From Apilactobacillus quenuiae (lineage in GTDB: Bacteria; Bacillota; Bacilli; Lactobacillales; Lactobacillaceae), in the NCBI RefSeq assembly GCF_002994005.1, contig NZ_POSN01000007.1, positions 1-49,339 of the forward strand: a DNA stretch of 49,339 nucleotides. Reading direction: 5' to 3'. A program made the translations under genes and the position numbers. Below, piece by piece: positions 30,852 to 41,238 of this stretch (positions are counted from its first letter, which is position 1; each line of letters begins with the position of its first letter). The notes below the pieces were generated by a model. The model was not told the origin of the DNA, searched no databases, and worked only from the letters and a program-made list of their open reading frames with translations.

Positions 30852-31199
30852 TTATAAAGTAATTGTAATTGCGATTAAAATCCATATAATACCGATTATT
30901 AAAAATAATTTAGAAAAATCATTAATTACTATGGATTCATTCTTTTTACGGCCAATTTCTTTAGCTGGAATTTTTTCATTTTCAAAACGTTCATTATCAT
31001 CCTTACGATGAAAAATACGCCAACCAGTAAATAGATGCCCCTTAGCAAGTATCATAATCGCTCCAACTACAATTAGTAATAATCCTAAGAGAAAAAAGAT
31101 ATTACTAATTACAATAACTTGTATATTAAACATATAAATTATCAAGCCGAAAATTATACTCACAACAGAAACAATTAAACCAAGATCTTTTTTATTCAT
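30852..31199 (-). CDS. DUF3899 membrane protein
   Basis: A 115-aa protein with three predicted membrane segments at about residues 7-23, 30-52 and 95-114. A charged loop lies between the second and third (FHRKDDNERFENEKIPAKEIGRK). It matches my memory of the DUF3899 family of small Firmicutes membrane proteins, function unknown. Its ATG overlaps the last base of the prs stop (TAATG), so it is translationally coupled to prs. The coupling suggests co-expression, but no link to PRPP metabolism is known to me. Confidence 0.75.
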   Translation of the reverse strand: MNKKDLGLIVSVVSIIFGLIIYMFNIQVIVISNIFFLLGLLLIVVGAIMILAKGHLFTGWRIFHRKDDNERFENEKIPAKEIGRKKNESIVINDFSKLFLIIGIIWILIAITITL

Positions 31200-32179
31200 T
31201 ATTTGTCATCAGTTCTAAAACGATTACTAAATAATGGACTAACGGCACGATCTTCATTAATACGTTTAATTGCATCTCCAATTAATGGTGCAACTGAAAT
31301 TTGTTCAATTTTATCAATTTGTTTTTCTTTTGGTAAACGAATTGTGTCAGTAACTACTAATTTTTTAATTGGTGACTTTTCAATGCGATCAATTGCTGGA
31401 CCAGATAATACTGGATGAGTACAACAAGCATAAACTTCTTTAGCGCCAGCTTCCATTAAAGCTTGAGCTCCTAAAGTGATTGTACCAGCAGTATCAATCA
31501 TATCATCAACCATTAGACATGATTTACCTTTGACATCACCAATAATATTCATAATCTCAGCAACATTTGCTTGTGGACGGCGCTTATCAATAATAGAAAT
31601 TGGTGACTTCAAGAATTCTGCCAATGCACGAGCACGAACTACTCCACCATGATCAGGAGAAACTACAACTGCATCAGAATTCCATCCATGATTCATAAAA
31701 TGGTCAGCCAATAGTGGTGCACCCATTAAATGATCGACTGGGACATCAAAGAAACCTTGAATTTGAGCAGCATGCAAGTCCAACGCTACTACTCGATTAA
31801 TTCCAGCAGTTTCTAACATGTTAGCGACTAATTTAGCAGTAATTGGTTCTCTTGAACGAGCCTTACGATCTTGTCTTGCATAACCATAGTAAGGAATTAC
31901 AACATTGATAGTTTTTGCACTAGCACGTCTTAATGCATCAATCATAATCATCAATTCCATTAAATTATCATTTACTGGAGCAGATGTAGATTGAATGATG
32001 TAACAGTTATCTCCACGGATACTTTCTTCAATGTTAATTTTGATTTCTCCATCACTAAATCTATCCACAGATGTTTTACCCAAATCTACTCCAACACGAT
32101 CAGCAATTTTTTCAGCCAATGGGATGTTTGAATTTAATGCAAAAATCTTTAATTTAGGATCAGAATATTTTTCAGCCAT
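31199..32179 (-). CDS. prs: ribose-phosphate pyrophosphokinase
   Basis: Makes PRPP from ribose 5-phosphate and ATP, feeding purine, pyrimidine, His and Trp synthesis and salvage. Class I features are present: [30 protein letters not shown], the [21 protein letters not shown] flexible loop near residue 100, [16 protein letters not shown], and the PRPP loop [15 protein letters not shown] near residue 220. The 326-aa length is standard. The start is ATG at 32179 with GGAGG upstream. A DUF3899 gene overlaps its stop by one base. glmU lies upstream on the same strand, with a 125-bp gap. It supplies Hpt and the PurR effector. Confidence 0.97.
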   Translation of the reverse strand: MAEKYSDPKLKIFALNSNIPLAEKIADRVGVDLGKTSVDRFSDGEIKINIEESIRGDNCYIIQSTSAPVNDNLMELMIMIDALRRASAKTINVVIPYYGYARQDRKARSREPITAKLVANMLETAGINRVVALDLHAAQIQGFFDVPVDHLMGAPLLADHFMNHGWNSDAVVVSPDHGGVVRARALAEFLKSPISIIDKRRPQANVAEIMNIIGDVKGKSCLMVDDMIDTAGTITLGAQALMEAGAKEVYACCTHPVLSGPAIDRIEKSPIKKLVVTDTIRLPKEKQIDKIEQISVAPLIGDAIKRINEDRAVSPLFSNRFRTDDK

Positions 32180-32304
32180 AAAGTTCCTCCACCTAACAAT
32201 AAAATATTATTCGTCAATTCAATATAAATCATTCAACATTATTTTACACTAAAACCATACTTTTTTCACTTAAAAGTTATAGGAATTATAAACAAACGTT
32301 TTAA

Positions 32305-33678
32305 TTATCCGTTATATGGTAATTTTTTATAATAACCTGGCTTGTTAGTCTGACGTTGTCTAGCAATGGCCATATCATATTGTTTAACATCATCAGTAAT
32401 TGTAGAACCTGCCGCAATAAATGAATGATCATCAATGTTTACAGGAGCAATCAAATTAGCGTTACTACCAATAAACGATGCATCTCCAACATTAGTTTCA
32501 TGCTTATTTTTACCATCATAATTAGCAAAAATAACACCACAACCAACATTAATATTCTTACCTAGATGTGCATTCCCAACATAAGTTAAGTGTCCAACCT
32601 TAGTCCCTTCATCAATTTGAGCTTTTTTAACTTCAACAAAGTTGCCAAGATGAACATTTTTACCAATAATTGCATGTGGTCTTAAATGACTGTAAGGACC
32701 AATATCAGATCCTTCCATCATTTCAGATTCTTGAAGGTAAGATGAAGTTATTGTAACACCATCGTGAATCACACAATCATGGATTTCTGAATTAGCACCA
32801 ATTTTACAATTTTGACCGATTTTAGTGTTCCCATGAATTTTTACACCCGGTTCAATAATTGTATCTTGACCAATTTTAACGTCAAAATCGATATAAGTAT
32901 TATCAGGATTAATCATTGATACACCATTAGCCATGTGTGCTTCATTTATACGTTTTTGCATAACTTGATTGGCATTAGACAAAGCAATGCGATCGTTTAC
33001 CCCCATAGATTCATTAAAATCATCCATTTGATATGCACCAATTTTTTTATCTTGTTCTTGAAAAATACCAATGACATCTGGTAAATAATATTCACCTTGA
33101 GCATTGTTATTATTCACTTGACTTAAAGCATTAAATAATTCCTTATTATCAAAAACATAGACACCAGTATTAATTTCGTCAATTTTCTTTTCAGCTTCAC
33201 TAGCATCTTTTTGCTCAACGATTTTATTAACATTACCTTCTGAATCACGAATAACTCTGCCATAGCCAAAAGGATTAGGCGCTTTAGAAGTTAAAACTGT
33301 AGCAACAGCATTGCTTTCTTCATGATAATCAAATAACTTTTTAAAAGTATCAGCCTTAAATAAGGGTGTATCACCACTAACTACCATAGTGGACCCTTCT
33401 AAGTTGCCTAAGATTGGTGCAGTCTTTTTAACAGCATCACCAGTCCCTAATTGTTTTTCTTGTAGAACATATTGACTTCTTTTTCCTAGTTGTTCTTCAA
33501 CTGATTCAGCCCCATAGCCAACTACAGTTACAACATTATCCATATTAATTTGTTCAACTTGAGTTAATACACAGTCCACCATTGTTCTACCACAAACTTT
33601 ATGTAAAACTTTGTACAACTCAGATTTCATACGGGTACCCTTACCCGCAGCTAAAATGATTGTATTTCTAGTGTTCAT
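32305..33678 (-). CDS. glmU: bifunctional GlmU: glucosamine-1-P acetyltransferase / UDP-GlcNAc pyrophosphorylase
   Basis: Catalyses the last two steps to UDP-GlcNAc, the substrate of MurA in this window. The N-terminal nucleotidyltransferase domain opens [20 protein letters not shown] and has VVSGDTPLF. The C-terminal left-handed beta helix shows repeated hexapeptides ([17 protein letters not shown] and [10 protein letters not shown]), ending with [12 protein letters not shown]. The start is ATG at 33678 (457 aa), one base past the purR stop, with AGAAGGGA upstream; an earlier in-frame ATG inside purR has no site. The purR-glmU pair is tightly coupled and probably one transcript, the usual arrangement in Bacilli. 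Confidence 0.96.
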   Translation of the reverse strand: MNTRNTIILAAGKGTRMKSELYKVLHKVCGRTMVDCVLTQVEQINMDNVVTVVGYGAESVEEQLGKRSQYVLQEKQLGTGDAVKKTAPILGNLEGSTMVVSGDTPLFKADTFKKLFDYHEESNAVATVLTSKAPNPFGYGRVIRDSEGNVNKIVEQKDASEAEKKIDEINTGVYVFDNKELFNALSQVNNNNAQGEYYLPDVIGIFQEQDKKIGAYQMDDFNESMGVNDRIALSNANQVMQKRINEAHMANGVSMINPDNTYIDFDVKIGQDTIIEPGVKIHGNTKIGQNCKIGANSEIHDCVIHDGVTITSSYLQESEMMEGSDIGPYSHLRPHAIIGKNVHLGNFVEVKKAQIDEGTKVGHLTYVGNAHLGKNINVGCGVIFANYDGKNKHETNVGDASFIGSNANLIAPVNIDDHSFIAAGSTITDDVKQYDMAIARQRQTNKPGYYKKLPYNG

Positions 33679-33679
33679 G

Positions 33680-34525
33680 CTAATTTCCCTTCTTACTAAA
33701 ATTATCAAATGGTTCCCAATTAAAATTACCTTGTGAAACCTTTATATTATCGCTATTTGTATCAATTTTGAATAAAGAAGTATATTGATCGTTACTAATT
33801 TTACGTTCACCATCATAATCTCTTTCAGCAACGAAAGAAATTCCAGCAACTTTGCTATCAAACTCATTGATTAAACTGCAAAGACCAGCTGCAGATCCTC
33901 CACCACGTAGAAAATCATCCACAATTAAAACATTGGAATTAGCAGGTAAACTTCTTTTAGAAAGTACCATTTTTTCAATCCGACGTTGCGAACCAGATAC
34001 ATAATTAACACTGATGGTAGATCCATCAGTAATCCTAGAATCATGTCTAGCAATAATAAATGGCACATTCAATAAAGTTGCCACACTTTGTGCAATTGGA
34101 ATTCCTTTAGTAGCAACTGTTAATACTGCATCGATTTTTTTATTCTTATACATTGTAGCAATCAATCTACCAATTTGTCTTAAGATTGATGGACGGTTTA
34201 ATAGATCATTCATATAAACATATCCACCCGGTAACATTCTTGTATTATCATCTAAAAATGATTGGAGTTCTTCAATAAAACGAACAGCTTCATCTTTTTC
34301 AATACTTGGGATATATTTACTTCCACCCGCGGCTCCTGGAATTGTTTCCAAAAGTCCAGTTCCGCTTTCTTGGAAGGTTTTTCTTAATATTGTTAAATCT
34401 TCACTAATTGATGATTTTGCAGATTCATATCTATGTGCAAAAAATGTTAAAGGAACCACTGTGTTAGGGTTTTCCATTAAAAATCTAGTCATATCAACTA
34501 GTCTAGTACTACGTTTGGCTTTCAT
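33680..34525 (-). CDS. purR: purine operon repressor PurR
   Basis: PRPP-responsive repressor of purine genes in Firmicutes. The N-terminal winged-helix domain (about residues 1-72) is followed by a phosphoribosyltransferase-like domain. The PRPP motif [18 protein letters not shown] is near residue 205, and [22 protein letters not shown] is also diagnostic. It binds PRPP but has no transferase activity. The 281-aa length is normal. The start is ATG at 34525 with GAGGTG upstream. A PurBox-like site overlaps its own promoter (separate entries), which suggests autoregulation. It lies directly before glmU. Confidence 0.96.
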   Translation of the reverse strand: MKAKRSTRLVDMTRFLMENPNTVVPLTFFAHRYESAKSSISEDLTILRKTFQESGTGLLETIPGAAGGSKYIPSIEKDEAVRFIEELQSFLDDNTRMLPGGYVYMNDLLNRPSILRQIGRLIATMYKNKKIDAVLTVATKGIPIAQSVATLLNVPFIIARHDSRITDGSTISVNYVSGSQRRIEKMVLSKRSLPANSNVLIVDDFLRGGGSAAGLCSLINEFDSKVAGISFVAERDYDGERKISNDQYTSLFKIDTNSDNIKVSQGNFNWEPFDNFSKKGN

Positions 34526-34562
34526 TTTTTCACCTCGTAAAAGTAAAAACTACAAGTAAATT

Positions 34563-34591
34563 TTATCATAATGTTCGGATTTAAGACACAA
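34563..34591 (-). promoter_or_regulatory. purR: purR promoter
   Basis: On the minus strand there is a -35 TTGTGT (34586-34591), a 17-nt spacer and a -10 TGATAA (34563-34568). The PurBox lies inside the spacer. Both hexamers are imperfect; an alternative -10, TAAAAT, lies 3 nt further downstream. Confidence 0.55.
34570..34582 (-). promoter_or_regulatory. PurBox (PurR operator) within the purR promoter
   Basis: The minus strand reads AAATCCGAACATT, an exact match to the PurBox consensus AWWWCCGAACWWT known from Bacillus and Lactococcus. It lies between the -10 and -35 of the purR promoter, 45 bases before the start codon. I see only one box here, while strong B. subtilis targets have two inverted boxes. 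Confidence 0.8.
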
Positions 34592-34632
34592 CTTTGTTAT
34601 TTTTAATTATAAATCACTGAAAAATAATTTTT

Positions 34633-35481
34633 TTACATAGACTTTACAATATATACTTCTGAACAAAAACCACGAATACTATTGAAAATATGTTTAGCGT
34701 GTCTTTCATTTTTACATAATCCAAAAACACTAGGACCAGTGCCACTCATCTGGGCATTATCAGCACCATACTTAATTAATTTTGACTTTATTTTAAAAAT
34801 ATCTTGATATTTTTTAGAAGAGATTGGCTCTAAAACATTTCCCATATTCTGTACAATCTGTTCATATTTTTGAGATTGCATTGCCCTAATTAAATCATCA
34901 ATATTAACATGTTGTAAATTATCATAATTAATATTATTTAAAATCTCAGGAGTAGAAACACTAATTCTAGGCTTTACTAATACAAAATACATATTTGGTA
35001 ATTTGGGCATTAATCTGATAACTTCACCCTTCCCAGTTACTTGCGCAGTTTTACTATAAATACAATATGGAACATCAGAATCTAAATTTAATCCAATAAT
35101 TGCCATTTCTTTAAATGATAAATTTAAATGCCAAATTCTATTCAATCCTCGAATAACGGCTGCAGCGTCAGAAGACCCACCACCTAATCCGGCAGCAACT
35201 GGAATATTTTTCTTAATATTAATTGTAATATTTTCTTTAATACCAAATTTATTTTTCATTAACAAAGCTGCTTGATATGCTAAATTTCTTTGATCATGAG
35301 GGAGAAAAGCCTGACTTGAATTAACATGAATACTGTCACCCTGAGTAGTGATGATTTCTACATAGTCAGATAAATCAATTGAGGTCATTATCATATTCCA
35401 TTCAGGACTACCATCTTTATGTCGATATAAAGTATCTAAGCCTAAATTAAGCTTGGCTTTTGCTTTTTCTACAATTTTCAA
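34633..35481 (-). CDS. ispE: 4-diphosphocytidyl-2-C-methyl-D-erythritol kinase family
   Basis: A GHMP-family kinase of 282 aa. It has the N-terminal KAKAKLNLGLDTLYRHKDG, the ATP-binding loop IPVAAGLGGGSSDAAAVIRGLNRIW near residue 92, and QMSGTGPSVFGL near residue 248. IspE belongs to the MEP pathway, yet this organism also carries HMG-CoA reductase of the mevalonate pathway. In lactobacilli, ispE-like genes beside purR and veg persist although other MEP genes are usually missing, so the enzyme may have another role. The start is TTG at 35481 with GAGGTG upstream. It lies between veg and purR in conserved order. Confidence 0.9.
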   Translation of the reverse strand: MKIVEKAKAKLNLGLDTLYRHKDGSPEWNMIMTSIDLSDYVEIITTQGDSIHVNSSQAFLPHDQRNLAYQAALLMKNKFGIKENITINIKKNIPVAAGLGGGSSDAAAVIRGLNRIWHLNLSFKEMAIIGLNLDSDVPYCIYSKTAQVTGKGEVIRLMPKLPNMYFVLVKPRISVSTPEILNNINYDNLQHVNIDDLIRAMQSQKYEQIVQNMGNVLEPISSKKYQDIFKIKSKLIKYGADNAQMSGTGPSVFGLCKNERHAKHIFNSIRGFCSEVYIVKSM

Positions 35482-35577
35482 GCATTACACCTCGTTTCAC
35501 ATCATTTATTTATTTAACATTATACTAAAATAAAATATAAAAGTCAGTGAAACTTTTTTGTAAGCAATTATGTAAAT

Positions 35578-35608
35578 AAAAAAGCTAATATCAAATATTA
35601 GCTTTTTT
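35578..35608 (-). terminator. terminator after veg
   Basis: On the minus strand AAAAAAGCTAATA pairs with TATTAGCTTTTTT around a TTGA-type loop, followed by T residues. It begins at the veg stop codon and separates veg from ispE. Confidence 0.9.
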
Positions 35609-35862
35609 TATACTTCTTCTGTTTTATTGTCATCTTCAAAGTCCACTTCAATATTTTTAGTTAAAATATCAGTATAACTATAAGATACTCGTTTTAAATT
35701 CTCATCTTTTTCTAAATCAACAATAAAAACTGCTGGGAAAATTTCTGATAATTTTCCGTGACGTTTTAGTGTTTTATTTCTTCCTACTTGAACGGTCACC
35801 ATAACCTTTTGGCCAAGACGATCTTCCAACTCACTTTTGATTGTGTTCAAATTTGTTGGCAT
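35608..35862 (-). CDS. veg: Veg family protein
   Basis: An 84-aa small protein of the Veg (DUF1021) family. It has the opening NLNTIKSELEDRLGQKVMVTVQVGRNKTLKRHGKLSE and the conserved FPAVFIVDLEKDENLKRVSYSYTDIL segment. In Bacillus, Veg is very abundant and has been tied to biofilm formation; its molecular action is uncertain. The start is the second in-frame ATG at 35862, because GAGGTG lies seven bases upstream, while the first ATG (35868) overlaps it. Two tandem consensus promoters lie directly upstream. Its neighbours rsmA and ispE match the Bacillus order. Confidence 0.94.
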   Translation of the reverse strand: MPTNLNTIKSELEDRLGQKVMVTVQVGRNKTLKRHGKLSEIFPAVFIVDLEKDENLKRVSYSYTDILTKNIEVDFEDDNKTEEV

Positions 35863-35884
35863 AATCATTCACCTCACTTTAATG

Positions 35885-35913
35885 ATTATACCACACAAAA
35901 TAAATAATTTCAA
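35885..35913 (-). promoter_or_regulatory. veg: veg promoter, proximal
   Basis: On the minus strand there is a -35 TTGAAA (35908-35913), a 17-nt spacer and a -10 TATAAT (35885-35890) preceded by TGG, so also an extended -10. The predicted leader is very short. Confidence 0.85.
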
Positions 35914-35942
35914 ATTATATCACAATCGTTAGAAAATGGCAA
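35914..35942 (-). promoter_or_regulatory. veg: veg promoter, distal
   Basis: On the minus strand there is a -35 TTGCCA (35937-35942), a 17-nt spacer and a -10 TATAAT (35914-35919) preceded by TGA. The -10 directly abuts the -35 of the proximal promoter, giving two overlapping units 29 bp apart. Confidence 0.75.
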
Positions 35943-35947
35943 TTGTT

Positions 35948-36835
35948 TTATATCATTTTTCTATCATGAAATTCATTAGCCATTTCAACATATTGATTTA
36001 CCGAAATTTTTTCAGGACGAATCCCAGAATTAATATTTAATTTATCTAAGACTAATTGAACTTGCTCTTTAACAACTGGTTTCTTTCCAAATAGTCCTTG
36101 CATATTATTCCAAAATGTTTTGCGACGATGAGCAAAGCATCCCCTTACAAAACTAGAAAATGCTTTAACATCAAAAACTTCATTTTCAATTGATTCTTTT
36201 TTAGTTAAAGTAACGATTGCAGAATCAACATTTGGTGCTGGAATGAACGATTTGCGTGGAACCTCAAATGCAATTTTAACATCGTTCATATACTGAATAA
36301 TTACTGATAAGGAACCATAATCACGGCTACCAGGATTAGCAACCAACCTTTGAGCTACTTCTTTTTGCATCATTACTGTAATGTTATCGAATTCAGCATT
36401 TCCCTTTAATAAGTCTAATATAATGGGGGTAGTAATATAATAAGGTAAATTAGCAACAACTTTAATCGGACGTTCATTATTAAAATAGTCTTTAATAATT
36501 TTAGGTAAATTAGCCTGCAAGATATCTTCATTAATAATTTTTACATTATCATAAGGTGATAGTGTATCATCTAAAACTGGTAATAAATTTTGGTCAATTT
36601 CAAAGGCTAAAACTCTTTTTGAATTTCTTGCTAAGTATTCAGTTAAGCCACCAATTCCGGGACCAATTTCAATGACATTATCTTCATCACTTAAATTAGC
36701 GGCCTTCACGATATTACTTAAAACATTTAAATCAGTTAAAAAATTTTGTCCTAAACTTTTCTTAGCTGATAAATGATAACGATTTAAAATAGCTTGGGTT
36801 CTTGCTGGACTAGCAATATCTGGATTATTTGTCAT
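35948..36835 (-). CDS. rsmA: 16S rRNA (adenine1518-N6/1519-N6)-dimethyltransferase
   Basis: Dimethylates two adjacent adenosines near the 3' end of 16S rRNA late in 30S assembly; its loss gives kasugamycin resistance. The 295-aa protein has KKSLGQNFLTD near residue 24, SAM motif I VIEIGPGIGGLTEYLA near 56, and motif IV VVANLPYYITTPIIL near 130. PRKSFIPAPNVDSAIV and FAHRRKTFWNN also match. The start is ATG at 36835, two bases after the rnmV stop, with AAAGGAGTAAC upstream inside the end of rnmV. The tatD-rnmV-rsmA-veg order is the classic Bacilli arrangement. Confidence 0.97.
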   Translation of the reverse strand: MTNNPDIASPARTQAILNRYHLSAKKSLGQNFLTDLNVLSNIVKAANLSDEDNVIEIGPGIGGLTEYLARNSKRVLAFEIDQNLLPVLDDTLSPYDNVKIINEDILQANLPKIIKDYFNNERPIKVVANLPYYITTPIILDLLKGNAEFDNITVMMQKEVAQRLVANPGSRDYGSLSVIIQYMNDVKIAFEVPRKSFIPAPNVDSAIVTLTKKESIENEVFDVKAFSSFVRGCFAHRRKTFWNNMQGLFGKKPVVKEQVQLVLDKLNINSGIRPEKISVNQYVEMANEFHDRKMI

Positions 36836-36837
36836 AG

Positions 36838-37392
36838 TTACTCCTTTAATTTCTTAACTGCATTTAAAAATTGTTCTTTAGAAATAGAAAACATTGCTAA
36901 ACGTTTGGGTAATTGTTTTCCATTTACATATCCAATTTGTAAAATATTGCAGAATTTAGTTCTTCTAATTTTAGCTTGATCATCATTAATCAAACGAGCT
37001 CCTTCTAAATCATCATGACTAATAGCATCAATATGATTTTCTACATCAGAGGTATAAACATTTTTTAGTGCTTCTTTAATTGTAATAACACTAGCATGCT
37101 CAACACCTAATGAACCATCACTTTTAGTTGGTACAGATTTTTTACGGTCTACAAAAGCATGCTTAGCATTAGGAACGGCTTTTGAAACGATTCGACGAAT
37201 GCGCTCACCAGAAAAGTCAGGATCAGTAAAAATGATAATCCCTCTTTTTTGAGCTACTTTTTTAATCAACGCTAAAGTAGCATCATCAATTGCAGAACCT
37301 CTGGTTTCAATCGTATCAGCATTCACTGCTCGCTTAATTCTCTTGGTATCATCTTTACCTTCAACCACAATTACTTCTTTAATTTTTTCCAT
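36838..37392 (-). CDS. rnmV: ribonuclease M5
   Basis: Processes the 5S rRNA precursor in low-G+C Gram-positive bacteria. The Toprim domain shows VIVVEGKDDTKRIKRAVNAD (glutamate motif) at residue 7 and IIFTDPDFSGERIRRIVSKA (DxD motif) near residue 54. The C-terminal part carries GLEGARLINDD-like and KFCNILQIGYVNGKQL segments. The 184-aa length is typical. The ATG at 37392 overlaps the stop of tatD by one base, so the two are coupled. Its substrate, the 5S transcript, is encoded at the right end of this window. Confidence 0.95.
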   Translation of the reverse strand: MEKIKEVIVVEGKDDTKRIKRAVNADTIETRGSAIDDATLALIKKVAQKRGIIIFTDPDFSGERIRRIVSKAVPNAKHAFVDRKKSVPTKSDGSLGVEHASVITIKEALKNVYTSDVENHIDAISHDDLEGARLINDDQAKIRRTKFCNILQIGYVNGKQLPKRLAMFSISKEQFLNAVKKLKE

Positions 37393-38159
37393 TAGTTATC
37401 CAATCCAAAAATTCTCATAGTGTTATTATAAGTAACATCTGCTATTTTATCAGGCGTAGTGTCTCTAAAACGAGCCACTGCCTCTACTGTATATAATGTA
37501 TATGCTGGTTCATTTTGATGACCACGCAATGGTTCTGGTGCTAAATAAGGAGCATCAGTTTCCACTAGCATTCTATCGATTGGAGTTTGTCTAACCGCAT
37601 CATGTACCTCATGTGTCTTTTTAAAACTTGCAACTCCAGAATATGAAACGTACATTCCTAGATCAATAAATTTCTTCAACCATTCCGGATCACCATTAAA
37701 GCTATGAATAATTCCGTTATGAGCATTTTCTTCACTTAAAATTTTATAAGTATCTTCAAAAGCTTCACGATTATGAACAGAAATAGGCATCTTCATAGCT
37801 TTAGCTAGTCTAATTTGCCGTCTAAAAACATGAAATTGACATTTTTTAGGTGCTACTGATTGAAAATAATCCAAACCAATCTCACCTAGCGCAACAACCT
37901 TGTCATCTTTTAATTGTTCTTTTAAAATCGCTTCTTGTTCATCGTCATAATTTAATGAATCTTCTGGATGCCAACCAACAATTGCATATAAATTATCGTA
38001 TTTATGGGCTAATTCAATTGCCTCTTTGTTCATTTTAGCGTTTGAACCAACAATTGCCATTTTATCAACGCCTAATCGATGAGCATGTTCAATATAAGCA
38101 TCCACATTATCACGAAATGCATCATCATTTAAATGTGTATGCGAATCAAAAATCTTCAT
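37392..38159 (-). CDS. tatD: TatD family metal-dependent hydrolase
   Basis: A TIM-barrel metal hydrolase with DNase activity in studied family members. The metal ligands are visible: DSHTHLNDDAF at residues 5-15 (HxH), GEIGLDYF near 94 (Glu), PISVHNREAFEDT (His), GIIHSFNGD (His) and LVETDAPYLAPEP (Asp). The 255-aa length is normal. The start is ATG at 38159. It follows metG across a 90-bp gap with a hairpin, and it overlaps rnmV by one base. The metG-tatD-rnmV-rsmA order is widespread in Bacilli. Its cellular role in this organism is not clear. Confidence 0.95.
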   Translation of the reverse strand: MKIFDSHTHLNDDAFRDNVDAYIEHAHRLGVDKMAIVGSNAKMNKEAIELAHKYDNLYAIVGWHPEDSLNYDDEQEAILKEQLKDDKVVALGEIGLDYFQSVAPKKCQFHVFRRQIRLAKAMKMPISVHNREAFEDTYKILSEENAHNGIIHSFNGDPEWLKKFIDLGMYVSYSGVASFKKTHEVHDAVRQTPIDRMLVETDAPYLAPEPLRGHQNEPAYTLYTVEAVARFRDTTPDKIADVTYNNTMRIFGLDN

Positions 38160-38185
38160 ATATTAATTACACTCCATTTCACTAA

Positions 38186-38222
38186 AATAGCCATTAATTC
38201 AATTCAGAATTAATGGCTATTA
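38186..38222 (-). terminator. weak terminator-like hairpin after metG
   Basis: AATAGCCATTAATTC at 38186 onward is the inverted repeat of GAATTAATGGCTATT, giving about fourteen pairs. On the minus strand it is followed by only TTTTAG, so termination before tatD may be partial. Confidence 0.6.
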
Positions 38223-38249
38223 TTCAATTATATAGTTATTAAATAACCA

Positions 38250-40292
<2,043 letters not shown>

Positions 40293-40371
40293 TCAAATCA
40301 TCCTTTCAACCTGTATTTATATAATATTATTAATAAGTATATCATATTTAATTATGCAAAAATATTCCTCA

Positions 40372-41223
40372 TTAGAATAAATCTAACTGTTTAGGTGCTA
40401 AATTTTTAAAATGTAAATGCAATAGTTTTTTTAATTTTAAAGCATTGGGAGCAGCATCTTTACCTGAATTATTATTAAAAATAATACATACCTCATCAAC
40501 TTTTTGTTCAAGACCTTTAATACTGTCAGCAAAAGATTTAAGTTCAGAATCATTATAACGATAAAGTGTCCTTTGAATGCGCCAATCTTTTCCTTGATGA
40601 AACCAACCATCTTCATTGCGTCCATGTAACCTTAAAAAGGCTAATTTCTTATTAGTAATAACAGGTTTAAATTCAATTCCATTATTTAAGTTATGTGGTT
40701 CATCTACAATTGCTAAAGTCATATTAAATCGCTTCAAATATTGAACTACTGATTCATAAATCCCATCTTCAGTCCAACCAGGATTTCTGAATTCTACTGT
40801 AAGTGGCATTTCTTTGCCTAACAATTGTCGAATTTTAATTAAATACCTAATATTGTCATTGTTTCTCTGAAAATAAGGTGGAAATTGAAATAGTATTGTC
40901 TTTAATTGACCAGCCTCTAATAATGGTTGAATGGCTGTCTTAAAGTTAGCAAATGCTTGTAATCTTTGTTCATCATTTGCCGGCATTAATGATTTTAAAT
41001 CATGTTTTGTCATTAACTTATTCGCTTTGATTACAAATTGAAAATCTTTAGGAACTTGATGCTGCCATTGCTTCACTGTTGTTAAACGTGGAATTCCATA
41101 AAATGGATTATCAACTTCAACCGTAGGAAAATATCCTGTATACTCATTTAATTTAACTTTACGTTGTTCATCATCAATTAAAACCGGATGATCAGACCAA
41201 GTTGTTAAACCAATCGTTATCAT
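40372..41223 (-). CDS. DUF72 family protein (YecE-like)
   Basis: A 283-aa TIM-barrel-like protein of the DUF72 family, function not established. It carries the family motifs LTTWSDHPVLID near the start, YFPTVEVDNPFYGIPRLTTVKQW near residue 32, FVIKANKLMTKH, TILFQFPPYFQ, LTVEFRNPGWT near 145, AFLRLHGRNEDGWF and VCIIFNNNSGKDAAPNALKL near the end. The start is ATG at 41223. A Sir2-family gene lies 15 bp upstream, so the two are probably co-transcribed. The metG gene follows. Confidence 0.88.
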   Translation of the reverse strand: MITIGLTTWSDHPVLIDDEQRKVKLNEYTGYFPTVEVDNPFYGIPRLTTVKQWQHQVPKDFQFVIKANKLMTKHDLKSLMPANDEQRLQAFANFKTAIQPLLEAGQLKTILFQFPPYFQRNNDNIRYLIKIRQLLGKEMPLTVEFRNPGWTEDGIYESVVQYLKRFNMTLAIVDEPHNLNNGIEFKPVITNKKLAFLRLHGRNEDGWFHQGKDWRIQRTLYRYNDSELKSFADSIKGLEQKVDEVCIIFNNNSGKDAAPNALKLKKLLHLHFKNLAPKQLDLF

Positions 41224-41238
41224 AAAATCATCCCACTC

